Positions 46,208-55,345 of a stretch of DNA of 64,000 nucleotides are shown piece after piece. The DNA is from Oscillatoriaceae cyanobacterium Prado104. Lineage in GTDB: Bacteria; Cyanobacteriota; Cyanobacteriia; Cyanobacteriales; Microcoleaceae. How positions within the stretch are numbered: position 1 is the stretch's first letter; each line of letters starts with the position of its first letter. The notes beneath the pieces are model-generated. The model was not told where the DNA came from. It ran no database searches and saw nothing but the letters and a program-made list of their open reading frames with translations. The translations under genes were made by a program, and so were the position numbers. The stretch lies in the NCBI GenBank assembly GCA_025454405.1, contig JALOON010000034.1:31571-95570 (forward strand). The letters run 5' to 3'.

Positions 46208-47034
46208 GCAGCAACCTCTGATGATTTTGATACAGAAGAGAATTGACAAAGAGAATTAAACGGACAGTAGCTACAGCTAAAACCAGGATTCGCTGGAAAA
46301 ATGATACTGAAATCAGCAGGATTATCCCTGTAATGCTTTAACTGTTGCTGATGCTTTTGAGCAATTATTGCTAACTCGATTTGAAAAGCTTTGAGCGTAG
46401 CAGCAGTGGCGCTAATTGGGTCAGACTGCTTGCCAGTCTCCAAATTGTAGAATGAGGCAATAGCTGGTTTGCCAGGATATAGGTAACTGGCTGCTAGCAG
46501 GTAAATATATGCTTGCCGTCTGTCAAAATCAGATTTACCTGTTTTAAAATCCAAAATGTGCAGCCTGCCATCAGACTCAACAAAAATGCAGTCAATTGCT
46601 GCATAGAAGTTAAACAGATAATTCCCTTGTTTGATAATTATTGCCTGGGGAAACCCCTCGTCTCCTCGACTCAGTTGAATGATGTTCTTGCCAAAAAGAA
46701 TGGGGTGCTGTTGATAATTTTGCAAGATAAGTTTTACTCGCTCCTCAACGACGGCTGACTCTTGACTTAATTGCAGTATTTCTGCCACTTCCTCTGCACC
46801 ATCTTTTCGAGATAGCAGTTCAGGGGCTTGATGAAATTCATAAACTCCTCTTTGTGCCAGGAGTCCAATTTTCTGAGGCTGGCTGTCAGTCGCTAACAGT
46901 TCTGCTATTTGAGGTTCTCGCTTGAGTGCTTTGGTAAAACCGCGCTTCATATCGCAGTGCAAGTGTTCTTGCCCCACTGGTGGAGCAAACAGCAACCAGA
47001 GATTGTAACTGGCAAATGCCCAAATTTTTTTCAC
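46204..47034 (-). CDS. Cas4/RecB-like PD-(D/E)XK nuclease of the pAgo operon
   Basis: 276 aa from GTG 47034 (GAGGG nine bases upstream). The nuclease core reads [20 protein letters not shown] then FKTGKS (Asp...DxK), with [14 protein letters not shown], the QxxxY helix of RecB/Cas4 nucleases. C-terminal [10 protein letters not shown] and an N-terminal Cys ([10 protein letters not shown]) could ligate an Fe-S cluster as in Cas4 and AddB. The last bases overlap the Argonaute start (ATGA). Cas4-like nucleases beside long-A pAgos are known; processing DNA into guides or substrates is a plausible role, inferred. Confidence 0.85.
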   Translation of the reverse strand: MKKIWAFASYNLWLLFAPPVGQEHLHCDMKRGFTKALKREPQIAELLATDSQPQKIGLLAQRGVYEFHQAPELLSRKDGAEEVAEILQLSQESAVVEERVKLILQNYQQHPILFGKNIIQLSRGDEGFPQAIIIKQGNYLFNFYAAIDCIFVESDGRLHILDFKTGKSDFDRRQAYIYLLAASYLYPGKPAIASFYNLETGKQSDPISATAATLKAFQIELAIIAQKHQQQLKHYRDNPADFSIIFPANPGFSCSYCPFNSLCQFSSVSKSSEVAA

Positions 47035-47042
47035 AAGCTGAG

Positions 47043-47061
47043 CCCTCTATTCTAGAGGGCA
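47043..47061. other. Hairpin in the pAgo operon leader
   Basis: Inverted repeat GCCCTCT..AGAGGGC (7-bp stem) between the 73-aa gene and the nuclease gene. Without a T-tract it may modulate coupling or mRNA processing. Confidence 0.45.
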
Positions 47062-47070
47062 GTTATGGGT

Positions 47071-47292
47071 TCATTTCGTGAGAATTGCGTGAATTGCCTC
47101 TTTGGCTTTAGATGACTGGGAAATTCCAGTCTGGTTGGCTAGTTGGAAAGTCCGCAAACCTTCGAGCATTTGTTCGGCAGCCTGCCTTAGGCTTGGCTCC
47201 AGGCTCGTCTTTTGTACTTCCTCCAGCAGCAACGGCAAGGGTCGGCCAATTGAGAAGCACAGTTGATCGGGGTTCGATGGCTGTTTTTTCAT
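47071..47292 (-). CDS. Small protein heading the pAgo operon, unknown
   Basis: 73 aa from ATG 47292 with AGAGG seven bases upstream; the frame extends to 47328 but with no ribosome site. It is helical and basic at both ends: QLCFSIGRPLPLLLEEVQKT, SLRQAAEQMLEGLRTFQLAN. I do not recognise a family. Its 37-base distance to the nuclease gene and same orientation suggest it belongs to the operon, perhaps as a cofactor or regulator. Confidence 0.7.
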   Translation of the reverse strand: MKKQPSNPDQLCFSIGRPLPLLLEEVQKTSLEPSLRQAAEQMLEGLRTFQLANQTGISQSSKAKEAIHAILTK

Positions 47293-47448
47293 AGTTTGCC
47301 TCTTGTATGCAGCTTTGTAACTCAACAACTAGAGGGATACCAGCCAGAGTTGCTATTATTATTCAACAAATTTGGCAATATGCCCTTAAGTTGAAATAAT
47401 ATACAACATGAAAATTTCTGTCAAGCGTTCTCGGCAAAGATTTTAGTG

Positions 47449-47479
47449 TTGACAATTTTAGTACAACATCAGGTATAAT
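47449..47479 (+). promoter_or_regulatory. Sigma70-type promoter of the XRE-ImmA gene
   Basis: TTGACA at 47449-47454 and TATAAT at 47474-47479 with a 19-base spacer. TACAACAT occurs inside the spacer (47462) and again at 47402, and AAGGTTGTAACCTT (47556-47569) lies between promoter and gene. These are candidate operators. The opposite strand to 47292 shows an AT-rich region but no clear consensus. Confidence 0.6.
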
Positions 47480-47641
47480 CGCTATATAAGTTATGGCAGA
47501 TTAACCAATTTGGGTAATAGCTCGACAAGAAACACCTTGAGATCCTTATGATGTAAAGGTTGTAACCTTGTCGCACTGTGAAGGCTCGCAGCGTTAGAAT
47601 CAGTAGGCTGAGGGAATCTCGTCAGTAAATCGGATGTGGCT

Positions 47642-48703
47642 ATGGACAAACAAGAAGGTCAAAGTTTTGGTACGGTTATTTGGCAAGCCCGCAGGCAAAA
47701 ACGACTGAGCCAAAGGGAACTGGCTGTAAAAGTAGGAGTAGACTACACCTACCTTTCAAAATTGGAAAATGACCACGTTGAGCCAAGTGAGAAGGTCATT
47801 CGCTCGTTAGCAAAGCATCTAGAGTTGAACGCGGAGGAATTGATCTACTTAGCGGGTCGGATGACCGAACATGACACTGAAGCTCTTGAGGAAATGGTCA
47901 GAGCGAATTACAAAGAGATGCCTGCTTTATTCCGTAGAGTGCGAGAAAATCCTGGCATGGATTCATTCGTAGAAGCACGGGAGGAGCAGCTTGCAAAACT
48001 GCAAAAAGAAAATGCTACCCTCAAAGCCAAAATTTCCGAGCTAGAGGGAAAATTAAGGAGCTATCGTTTTTTTTCCAAATCGGAAATAGAACGCTGTGCT
48101 AATAAAATTTTGCAACAAGTCCCAGCAAAAAAACAATCTAACTGGTCGTTGAATGTCAATAGTGTATCTGATTTTCTAGAAATTCATGTTTGTTATCATA
48201 TAATTCCTCCTGATGAAGAAGGACCTATTGTGGCTAAAATTTTACATCAAGAACGCGCCATTATTATTAATGAAGATGTTGCAGGATTTCATAAAAAAAT
48301 TGACTCTTCAACCATTGCTCACGAAATAGGACACTGGGTACTTCACGTTAACCAACATGAAATAGAAACTTTATCTAAACAGCGGAAGATTAGTGAGAAT
48401 TCTGAAAACAATGGAAATATATTCTTGTGTCGCCTTGCTAGCGAACAACTCGATCGGTACAGTTTAAATAATCAGGAGAATCGGTTGGAATGGCAAGCTC
48501 AATATTTTGCCAGTTGTTTGCTGATGCCCCACTGCGTTTTGGAAGAAAAACGAAAAATGCGCGATCTAACGAAATGGTCTCATCTTTACGCAATACGAGA
48601 TGAACTGGGAGTAACCCTATCACATCTAATTGCTCGCCTGCAAGATTTAGACTGGATTTACATACCAAATGGTTCCCGACAGATTTACCAAGGTAAAGGA
48701 TAG
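47642..48703 (+). CDS. XRE HTH-ImmA/IrrE protease regulator
   Basis: About 353 aa (ATG 47642; GTG 47636 is an alternative). Residues 10-70 form a Cro/CI HTH (LSQRELAVKVGVDYTYLSKL). A coiled coil (EEQLAKLQKENATLKAKISE, about 110-140) leads to a zinc metallopeptidase domain with STIAHEIGHWVLH and the downstream EWQAQYFASCLLMP, a pattern typical of ImmA/IrrE. Such proteins sense damage or invasion by cleaving a repressor, as in ICEBs1 and Deinococcus; here the protease and HTH are fused in one chain. Divergent from the pAgo operon. Confidence 0.9.
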   Translation: MDKQEGQSFGTVIWQARRQKRLSQRELAVKVGVDYTYLSKLENDHVEPSEKVIRSLAKHLELNAEELIYLAGRMTEHDTEALEEMVRANYKEMPALFRRVRENPGMDSFVEAREEQLAKLQKENATLKAKISELEGKLRSYRFFSKSEIERCANKILQQVPAKKQSNWSLNVNSVSDFLEIHVCYHIIPPDEEGPIVAKILHQERAIIINEDVAGFHKKIDSSTIAHEIGHWVLHVNQHEIETLSKQRKISENSENNGNIFLCRLASEQLDRYSLNNQENRLEWQAQYFASCLLMPHCVLEEKRKMRDLTKWSHLYAIRDELGVTLSHLIARLQDLDWIYIPNGSRQIYQGKG

Positions 48704-48763
48704 CTCAACGGATATGTTCAGAGCTTTGATAACAATTATTGTAGTAAGTGAGGAGAATAAAAA

Positions 48764-49456
48764 ATGAACTTATTTAAGCCATATCGCTTCTTAAATAAAG
48801 AACAAATTGAAAGCAAGGCAAACGATATTTTAATGCAGATGAAAAAAGAAGATTTTCACCTCAATTGGCCCTTTGATGCTTCTTTGGTGGCTGATGCTCT
48901 GGGAATCCGTCTGTGTTGGGACAAAATACTCCCGGATAATAATGGAATAATAGCAGCCAAAATAGAACCAATAAAACGTTTAATTACCATTAACGAACTG
49001 TTTTCAGAGATAAAAACAAATAAAGGACTGGAACAATCGACAATAGCTCACGAAATAGGACATTGGGTACTTCATGTCAACCAAGATGAAGCTGATGGTA
49101 TTGTAAAGCAGCTCGAACTAGCTCTAAACTGCCAAGCTACTCCACAGTTGTTTTTGTGCCGCAGCATTGATAAGAGCGGCTATCAAACTACATTAAACAG
49201 CAAAGTTGATATTGAATGGCAAGCGCAATATTTTGCTAGCTGTTTGTTAATGCCTCGATATATCTTGGAAGAGAAGCGAAGGGGACGTAATTTACAAAGC
49301 TGGCCTCACCTGTATGCAATGGCTGATGAACTTGGCGTAACAATATCAAATTTAAAAAATCGCCTGCAAGATTTGGGCTTGATTTACATTCCCAAGGGTT
49401 CCAAGCAGATATATTTAGGTAATTCAACACCTAATGGTCAGCAAGGATTGTTTTAG
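48764..49456 (+). CDS. Stand-alone ImmA/IrrE metallopeptidase
   Basis: 230 aa, GTGAGGAG six to twelve bases before ATG 48764. It is homologous to the C-terminal two-thirds of the previous gene: STIAHEIGHWVLHVNQDEAD with the HExxH zinc site, EWQAQYFASCLLMPRYILEE and DLGLIYIPKGSKQIYLG. There is no HTH or coiled coil. The two proteases lie 60 bp apart in one transcript, so a duplication with loss of the DNA-binding domain is likely. Targets are unknown; the neighbouring regulator is a candidate. Confidence 0.88.
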   Translation: MNLFKPYRFLNKEQIESKANDILMQMKKEDFHLNWPFDASLVADALGIRLCWDKILPDNNGIIAAKIEPIKRLITINELFSEIKTNKGLEQSTIAHEIGHWVLHVNQDEADGIVKQLELALNCQATPQLFLCRSIDKSGYQTTLNSKVDIEWQAQYFASCLLMPRYILEEKRRGRNLQSWPHLYAMADELGVTISNLKNRLQDLGLIYIPKGSKQIYLGNSTPNGQQGLF

Positions 49457-49586
49457 AAAAGCGCGATCACCCCTTTTCTTCTCCATTCAAAAAGTGCGAT
49501 CATACCATTGTGTTATTTGCAAAGGAGAAATTGTAGTCAGGACTGAAGCCTGCAAATTCAGAGGACTGCATTCCTCACTACAAACA
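49457..49586. repeat. ACTGAAGCC/GGACTGCAT hairpin repeat
   Basis: TAGTCAGGACTGAAGCCTGCA and GAGGACTGCATTCCTCACTA (49530-49582) form a hairpin of the dispersed ACTGAAGTC family between convergent genes. Confidence 0.5.
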
Positions 49587-51068
49587 TTAACGCGGGAGCG
49601 AATTTGCTTCATCAAGCATATTGTTTAAGGCGACAGGATGTTGGAGAATTGGGGGAAAATTATCGAGAGCGCGATCGGCAATATTTTGGATTTGAGTAGC
49701 AATCCGGGGTGAAATTTGAACCAATCCCAGTACGATCGCCCCAAACCATTCTTCTGCATCCAATTCCCATTGTTTAGCCAACAGATTTTCCACAATATTT
49801 GCACTGTAAACTGCTTGATTTTTCCCCAAATTCCCCAACCAATTTTCCCAATAATAAATAACTCCCCTGCTGCAATTCGGAACGCCCAGCGACTCGTAGT
49901 AAGTATTAGCAGCCTCGCGGCTAATTGCCAGCCAACGCGGAAATTGGGATGACGTAAAGGCGGTTATTCCGTTCTTAAAGAAATGAGTGCGCCTCAATTT
50001 AGTTAATAATTTAGTACCTGCTTCAGTTGCGAGATATTCCCTGCCTTTTCCAGTGACTAAAAGTAAAATTTCCATCACCAACCAGCTCGCGGGAAGCAGG
50101 TCTAATCCCGATAATTTGATTGCTAAATTATAGATCGATTGGAGCGATCGATCTGTTAGTAAATTCCCCGAGCTTAGTGGTGTTTCAGTTGCAATATTTT
50201 GCAGGTTGATGGCAATTGAAGGTGAAATTTTAGCTAATCCGAGCATCAGATAAGCAAACCAGCGATCGCTATCGTTACCTAACTCTTTAACTAACTCTTC
50301 TGCTAAAAAAGGAGGCACCTCAATTGTACTAGCAATCTCGCCCGATCCTAAATCCACTTCGGCTAAACTAAACAACCAACTTTCCCAAAGGTAAAAGAGA
50401 GAAGCTTGAGCTTGATTATTCTTAATAACTGGCTCCATATTTGATAAAGTTTTAGCAATCCATCTGGGAAATTGAATGCTCTTTGAAGCACTAACTCCAA
50501 CCTTAAAAAAATTCGTAGCGTGCAACTGGTACAACAATTCACTTCCCGCTGGAGACTTGCTAGATTCTTCTCCGATTTGACATAATTTTACCAGAATTTC
50601 CACGACTAACCAGCGCATGGGAATTCGATCGAATTCCATCAATCCTGACATCAAACCTAAAATTGGTGACAACTTACTGTTCCGATCGGCAAAAGGCAAA
50701 TCTATTTTTAAAAATAAGTCTGTTATCGATCGCAGATTTTTGTCAGATTCGATAATTTCAATATTTACAGGAATCCCTGCTTCCTGAATTCCTGGAAACT
50801 GCAACCAATTCTTGAGGATTTGTCCCGGTTTTAATTCCGAGGGAATTTCCAGTCTCATTTTTTGACTCTTTTTTTCCCCGCCTGCTAGCACGGTACAAAT
50901 TGGTTCTACGTAACTAAGAGATGAGATAATATCTTCTCGATCGACTACCCAATCTTTGATTTGGGGATGTAAAAATAAACTTTCTGTACTTTGGTTGTGC
51001 AGCAAAAGTTGCAGTACCAAAGTTCCACCTGACGGAATTTTTAGGTCTACTTGGGGAATTTCACTCAT
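49587..51068 (-). CDS. Large helical protein with internal duplication, unknown
   Basis: 493 aa. The first ~115 residues look like a beta-sandwich (SGGTLVLQLLLHNQSTESLF, LEIPSELKPGQIL), then two homologous helical halves (about 130-300 and 310-490). Both halves share W-(L/V)-VEIL-L, a G-x-x-LL-L-x-x-(T/N)-FF element (HATNFFKVGVSAS / RRTHFFKNGITAF), and QFPRW(I/L)A. No catalytic motif is seen. It is convergent with the ImmA pair and probably separate from it. No family recognised. Confidence 0.65.
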   Translation of the reverse strand: MSEIPQVDLKIPSGGTLVLQLLLHNQSTESLFLHPQIKDWVVDREDIISSLSYVEPICTVLAGGEKKSQKMRLEIPSELKPGQILKNWLQFPGIQEAGIPVNIEIIESDKNLRSITDLFLKIDLPFADRNSKLSPILGLMSGLMEFDRIPMRWLVVEILVKLCQIGEESSKSPAGSELLYQLHATNFFKVGVSASKSIQFPRWIAKTLSNMEPVIKNNQAQASLFYLWESWLFSLAEVDLGSGEIASTIEVPPFLAEELVKELGNDSDRWFAYLMLGLAKISPSIAINLQNIATETPLSSGNLLTDRSLQSIYNLAIKLSGLDLLPASWLVMEILLLVTGKGREYLATEAGTKLLTKLRRTHFFKNGITAFTSSQFPRWLAISREAANTYYESLGVPNCSRGVIYYWENWLGNLGKNQAVYSANIVENLLAKQWELDAEEWFGAIVLGLVQISPRIATQIQNIADRALDNFPPILQHPVALNNMLDEANSLPR

Positions 51069-51586
51069 AATTTTAGCTAGATTTCAGGGTAAATAAATTC
51101 TTCGATCGATTGACAGCTTGGCACTGAAAGCACGCCTTTTTATTCAAGTTTTAAAATCGATATACTTGGAACGATCGCAGGAATACTTCCCTGATGCAAC
51201 CCTCTAGAAAAAAGGCGATTCCCTGCCGGATAGCTACCTTTTGGGAACGCGAAAGCGAAGGTTTTACGCAAGGATATTTCCCCTACAAAAGTCACTTGTA
51301 GGGGTCATCTGCAAGCCCTGTTAGTAAGTCCTGTTATTTGTTATTTTTAAGGTTTCCCAAGATTTTGGGGGCGAATTTCGATCTGCTCGATCTCGAACTT
51401 TGATTTGCACTGTACCGCACCCGTTTTATAGATTATACCAGCAAACTTAACTAAAGGATATTATTTACAAAAAATTAATATTTGAGATGTTGAGTTTAAA
51501 GAAACCGGGTTGTTTGAGATTTGAGGTAGGGATAGATTATTTTTGCAAAAACCCGGTTTCTGTCCGATCGAACATCTCAAATTCCT
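51069..51586. other. Gene-free spacer
   Basis: 518 bases between two minus-strand genes. It has a CTACAAAAGTCACTTGTAG hairpin (about 51282-51302) and an AAACCGGGTT / AACCCGGTTT pair (51500-51560). No gene or clear promoter. Confidence 0.5.
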
Positions 51587-54124
51587 CTAGATTGGCAACA
51601 GCACGGTAAAAGTCGATCCTTCCCCAAACACGCTTTCAACAGTAATTTCTCCTCCCAACATCTGACAGTATTTTTGAGCTATAGCCAAACCCAAACCCGT
51701 ACCGCCGTACTCGCGCGTAGTAGAAGCATCAGCTTGCGTAAAAGGTTGAAACAACTTCTGTAACTGTTGGGGAGTTATCCCGATCCCAGTATCGGTACAC
51801 TTACACATCAACCAGTCAAGATGCAAACCGCTGCCATCATCTTGAATTTTTTCAACGCTCAGCGTCACATTCCCATTCCGAGTAAACTTAGCCGCATTGC
51901 TGAGCAAGTTAAACAAAATCTGACTTAACTTAGTGCGATCGGAATGCAATTCGCCAAGAGAGCCGACACACTCAACAGTCAAGCGATTGGAATTTTGCAA
52001 AAACAGCGGCTCCACCGTCGTCGCTACCTCTTGAATTGCTTCTGCTAAGTCAAAGGTTTCTAAATTTAGCTCCGCGCGACCGGCTTCAATCTTCGACAAA
52101 TCCAGAATATCATTAATTAATGTCAGTAAATGCTTGCCTGCATTGTGAATCTTTTCCAAATCCTTGACAAAAATTTCCTCGCCCATATCCAGCGCATCTT
52201 CCTGCAGAATTTCGCTGTAACCGATAATTGCATTTAAAGGAGTTCGCAGTTCGTGACTCATGTTAGCCAAAAACTGACTTTTAGCTATGTTAGCCGCTTC
52301 TGCCGCTTCTTTCGCCTTGTAAATTTCCGCTTCTGCCCGCAGGCGATCGGTCACGTCGTGAGCCAGTACCAATTCAGCTTTCCTACCATCAAACATCATG
52401 GCGTAAGAAGTAATTTCTACATCAATAATCGTGCCGTTTTTCAGCCGGTGCCGCCACACTCCAGCAAAATCAATGCCGCCATCTACTTGGGATATATTGT
52501 CGAGCAATAAGGGGATATCTTCAGCAGGTCGGATATCTGCAATGGTCATGTTGAGAAACTCGTCGCGAGTGTAGCCGTAGTGTTGGACAGCAGCTTCATT
52601 GACAGCGATAAATTGCAAAGTTTCCAAATCGTAAACCCACATTGGATGGGGATTATTTTTAAACAAAAGCCGGTAGCGTTCCTCAGACGCTCTCAATTTA
52701 GCTTCAGCTTGTTTGCGTTCTGTAATATCGCGGACAACAGTGCAAATAATCTCCCTGCCTCCGTAGGAAATTACGTTCGCGCTCACTTCTACATCCACGC
52801 AGGAACCGTCTCGGCGTCTGTAGAGAATTTCTTCCAGTCTTAACTGTCTTTGGGCCAACAGCACCTCAATATTGCTGTCGATCGTCTCTTGCGGGTAAGC
52901 GGCAACATCATAAACACTCAGTTGCGAAATCTCTTCGGCGCTGTAATCTAGCAAATTTCTAAACGCTGTATTGGCTTCCAAAAGATATTTTGTTTGAGCG
53001 TCCCACAGGCAAATACAATCTGTAGCTTGCTCGACAACAGCTTGGTAGCGCACTTTTTCCTCAGCTTGTTCGCTTTCAGCTTGAGCGAGTGCTCCCAACA
53101 TTCCATTGATAGCATTAGCGAGGTGGGCCAGCTCATCTGTGCCCACCACCTGCAGCCGCACCGACAAGTCCTTGCTAGCACTAATGCGGTTGACCCCTTT
53201 TGCTAAACTGCTAAGTCGAGACAGCACTACCCGTTCTAACAACAGCAAAGTACAGCCGATAAACCCCAATCCCGACAAACTTACAGATACCAGCAGGTAG
53301 AGCAAACTGGTTTGACCTTGGCGGTAGATTTCTCTGGGGATATCCACCCGCAGCAACAGCGCCGGTCGATCGTAAATATCCTTGACAATCGTGTAACCCG
53401 CGATCGTATTTGCGTTCACGGGACGCACCAAAATCCGTTTATTTGCCGATAGGTTTGCCTGCGCTTGCCGAAAATCGGGTGGCAACTGAGGATCGTTAAC
53501 ATTGCGTACAATTAACGGCAAGCGAGTAAGTTTAGAAATTTTGGCAATGCCTGCAGCATCCAAATTGCGTCCGAAGATCAGCGTACCTCGAATCGGACCT
53601 GTGCCTTTAGTAGTGACGATCGGTCGGGAAGTAATCAGCACCGGCCCCGACGGCAGCAGCAGGATACCGGCCAAACTGCTTTTGGGATCTGGGTGTTGCA
53701 ACAGCGGATCGCTGAGAGTAATGCGCTGCTTTAATGCTTCGGGAACGGGGATGAGTTGCAGCTTGGCACTATCTAAACCCGTACCGTAAACTATCTTGCC
53801 CTTTGTATCGACAAATAGGGCGATATTGACTCTGATATTAGCGAGTCCTTCGGGAACTAAATTTGAGGAAATATATTCTCGATCGCGGTTTTGGATGAAA
53901 GCGTAAGTATCATCCCAGGCAGACCAGTCAGCAAAGCGGGAGTTGAAGTCATCTGCCGTCTGGCTAAACACGTTAACAACGCCCTTAACGACTTGAGTAG
54001 CTTCTTGTTCTTCCGCTTGGACGAGACTGCCCAAGAGAATGCTTGAGGATGTGGCGTACAAAACGCCGGTCAGTCCAGCGATAGTTACACCAACGATCGA
54101 TAATGTCTTGAGGCGCAGTTTCAT
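51587..54124 (-). CDS. CHASE4-HAMP-PAS-PAS sensor histidine kinase
   Basis: 845 aa. An N-terminal transmembrane helix, then an extracytoplasmic CHASE4-type domain (NSRFADWSAWDDTYAFIQNR, VRVDIP), a second helix (LLYLLVSVSLSGLGFIGCTL), HAMP (about 305-350) and two PAS domains. HisKA follows with His624 in ANMSHELRTPLNAIIGYSEI, and a C-terminal HATPase (NLLSNAAKFT, CTDTGIGI, GTGLGLAI). There is no receiver domain, so it must signal to a separate response regulator not in the window. The ligand is unknown. Confidence 0.92.
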   Translation of the reverse strand: MKLRLKTLSIVGVTIAGLTGVLYATSSSILLGSLVQAEEQEATQVVKGVVNVFSQTADDFNSRFADWSAWDDTYAFIQNRDREYISSNLVPEGLANIRVNIALFVDTKGKIVYGTGLDSAKLQLIPVPEALKQRITLSDPLLQHPDPKSSLAGILLLPSGPVLITSRPIVTTKGTGPIRGTLIFGRNLDAAGIAKISKLTRLPLIVRNVNDPQLPPDFRQAQANLSANKRILVRPVNANTIAGYTIVKDIYDRPALLLRVDIPREIYRQGQTSLLYLLVSVSLSGLGFIGCTLLLLERVVLSRLSSLAKGVNRISASKDLSVRLQVVGTDELAHLANAINGMLGALAQAESEQAEEKVRYQAVVEQATDCICLWDAQTKYLLEANTAFRNLLDYSAEEISQLSVYDVAAYPQETIDSNIEVLLAQRQLRLEEILYRRRDGSCVDVEVSANVISYGGREIICTVVRDITERKQAEAKLRASEERYRLLFKNNPHPMWVYDLETLQFIAVNEAAVQHYGYTRDEFLNMTIADIRPAEDIPLLLDNISQVDGGIDFAGVWRHRLKNGTIIDVEITSYAMMFDGRKAELVLAHDVTDRLRAEAEIYKAKEAAEAANIAKSQFLANMSHELRTPLNAIIGYSEILQEDALDMGEEIFVKDLEKIHNAGKHLLTLINDILDLSKIEAGRAELNLETFDLAEAIQEVATTVEPLFLQNSNRLTVECVGSLGELHSDRTKLSQILFNLLSNAAKFTRNGNVTLSVEKIQDDGSGLHLDWLMCKCTDTGIGITPQQLQKLFQPFTQADASTTREYGGTGLGLAIAQKYCQMLGGEITVESVFGEGSTFTVLLPI

Positions 54125-54558
54125 CGAAAAATCCGGTGAGAGTTCCCGTGTCTGTCTTCGCGGGGAGTGTCAATAATTACTAAGTATCAGGTTCTAGTCC
54201 GATTCTATTTTGCCCGAGAATCTGGTTTTTGAAAGGGGGCGGGGGCAAATTCCGACCGAAAACCATTTTTATTTTGCTAATTCCTACCTTCAATGGAGTC
54301 GCAGAGGGTCTGGGGGAACCCACAGGATTCGGTCGGTTCCGGGGAATTGTCGCCAAACAACTCGTTCTAGCGACAGCGAATCCGTCAGCGGGATTTAGAT
54401 TCCCATGCACAGCCCTGGGGTAGTAAATCCGGAAAAAACTCATCCGGTTTGGGGAGCAAACTAATTTCTTTCTCTCCCCCCCCTCACACTCTCGATAAAT
54501 AGAGTGAATGGTTTTTTCCAACTGGCAGTGCGATCGAACGCGATCGGCGTGTGGTAGT
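54125..54558. other. Gene-free spacer with low-complexity purine/pyrimidine runs
   Basis: 434 bases before the next minus-strand gene. C-rich (CTCTCCCCCCCCTCAC) and G-rich (GAAAGGGGGCGGGGGC) runs stand out; open frames through it have no coding character. Confidence 0.4.
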
Positions 54559-55077
54559 TTACACCTGCTGCGGGCGAGCCTCCTTGCAAATACCCAAGAT
54601 GCGTCGGTCGTTGTCACTGACTGCAGAAATCGGGTAATACTTTTCCAGGTTTACCGAATAGGGAGAGGTAGTGCGATCGAAACTATCTACTACTGTTACA
54701 TTTAACTGAGTTGACTCTAAATTTCCGTAAAAACAGTAAAAAGCCGATCGAGGCAGGTAAAACGCCCCTATTACTTTTCCCCGCAGCACTTCAAATACAA
54801 AATACTCTTTTTGGAGTTCCTCTGGTCTGGAAGACTCTCCATAGAGGTAAATTCCATCGGGCAGCGATTTGCTGGCGTCGTCGGGTGCTGGATCTGAGCG
54901 ATCGAGCTCGCTCCTAACTTCAAATTTTAACTCTTTTTGCTCGATCGAATTGAGAGTTTTTCCTGCCCGAGCAAACTCTACTTTAACTAATTCACTACTA
55001 AAATTTGCCGGCGAGTTGGCAAGGGCGATCGCTCCCAATGCTAAACTGCCGGCCAATATGCAATAAATCAACATCAT
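54559..55077 (-). CDS. Exported protein of 172 aa, unknown
   Basis: Signal peptide (MMLIYCILAGSLALGAIALA), then a beta-rich domain (ELKFEVRSELDRSD, DGIYLYGESSRPEELQKEYF) and a C-terminal region with two spaced cysteines (SAFYCFYGNLES, ILGICKEA). It has the look of a small cyanobacterial periplasmic protein. No function recognised. A GATTTTAGA 9-bp tandem repeat (55081-55110) lies directly before it. Confidence 0.65.
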   Translation of the reverse strand: MMLIYCILAGSLALGAIALANSPANFSSELVKVEFARAGKTLNSIEQKELKFEVRSELDRSDPAPDDASKSLPDGIYLYGESSRPEELQKEYFVFEVLRGKVIGAFYLPRSAFYCFYGNLESTQLNVTVVDSFDRTTSPYSVNLEKYYPISAVSDNDRRILGICKEARPQQV

Positions 55078-55301
55078 TTGATTTTAGATTTTAGATTTTA
55101 GATTTTAGATTCATTGTAGATTTTAGATTGTCGGTTGATATTAAGTCTGGTTAATTACTTACAGCAGATTGCAAGTTTATGAAGTACACCTCAGAAACCC
55201 GGTAACTTCGGCGAAACCGGGTTTCTGGAGTCCCTCACATACCTGAAAACTGCTGAAACTCGATCGCGGTCAATCCATCAGGAGCGATCTGGTCTTAACT
55301 A
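55078..55301. repeat. GATTTTAGA tandem repeats and hairpin
   Basis: Four copies of GATTTTAGA at 55081-55112 and one more near 55121. An AGAAACCCGGTAAC / GAAACCGGGTTTCT stem lies at 55193-55225. No gene. Confidence 0.7.
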
Positions 55302-55339
55302 AAAAGAGTTTAGATTTTTTAATTAATCTAAACTCTTTT
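55302..55339 (-). terminator. Terminator of the sigma factor gene
   Basis: Perfect 15-bp stem AAAAGAGTTTAGATT / AATCTAAACTCTTTT with an 8-base loop, seven bases beyond the sigma factor stop on the minus strand, followed by a TTTTT run. A strong intrinsic-terminator candidate. Confidence 0.75.
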
Positions 55340-55345
55340 GATTTA

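Noticed and set aside
54180..54617. 145-codon minus-strand frame upstream of the histidine kinase
   Set aside because: Low-complexity C/G runs inside, no ribosome site and overlap with the real exported-protein gene.
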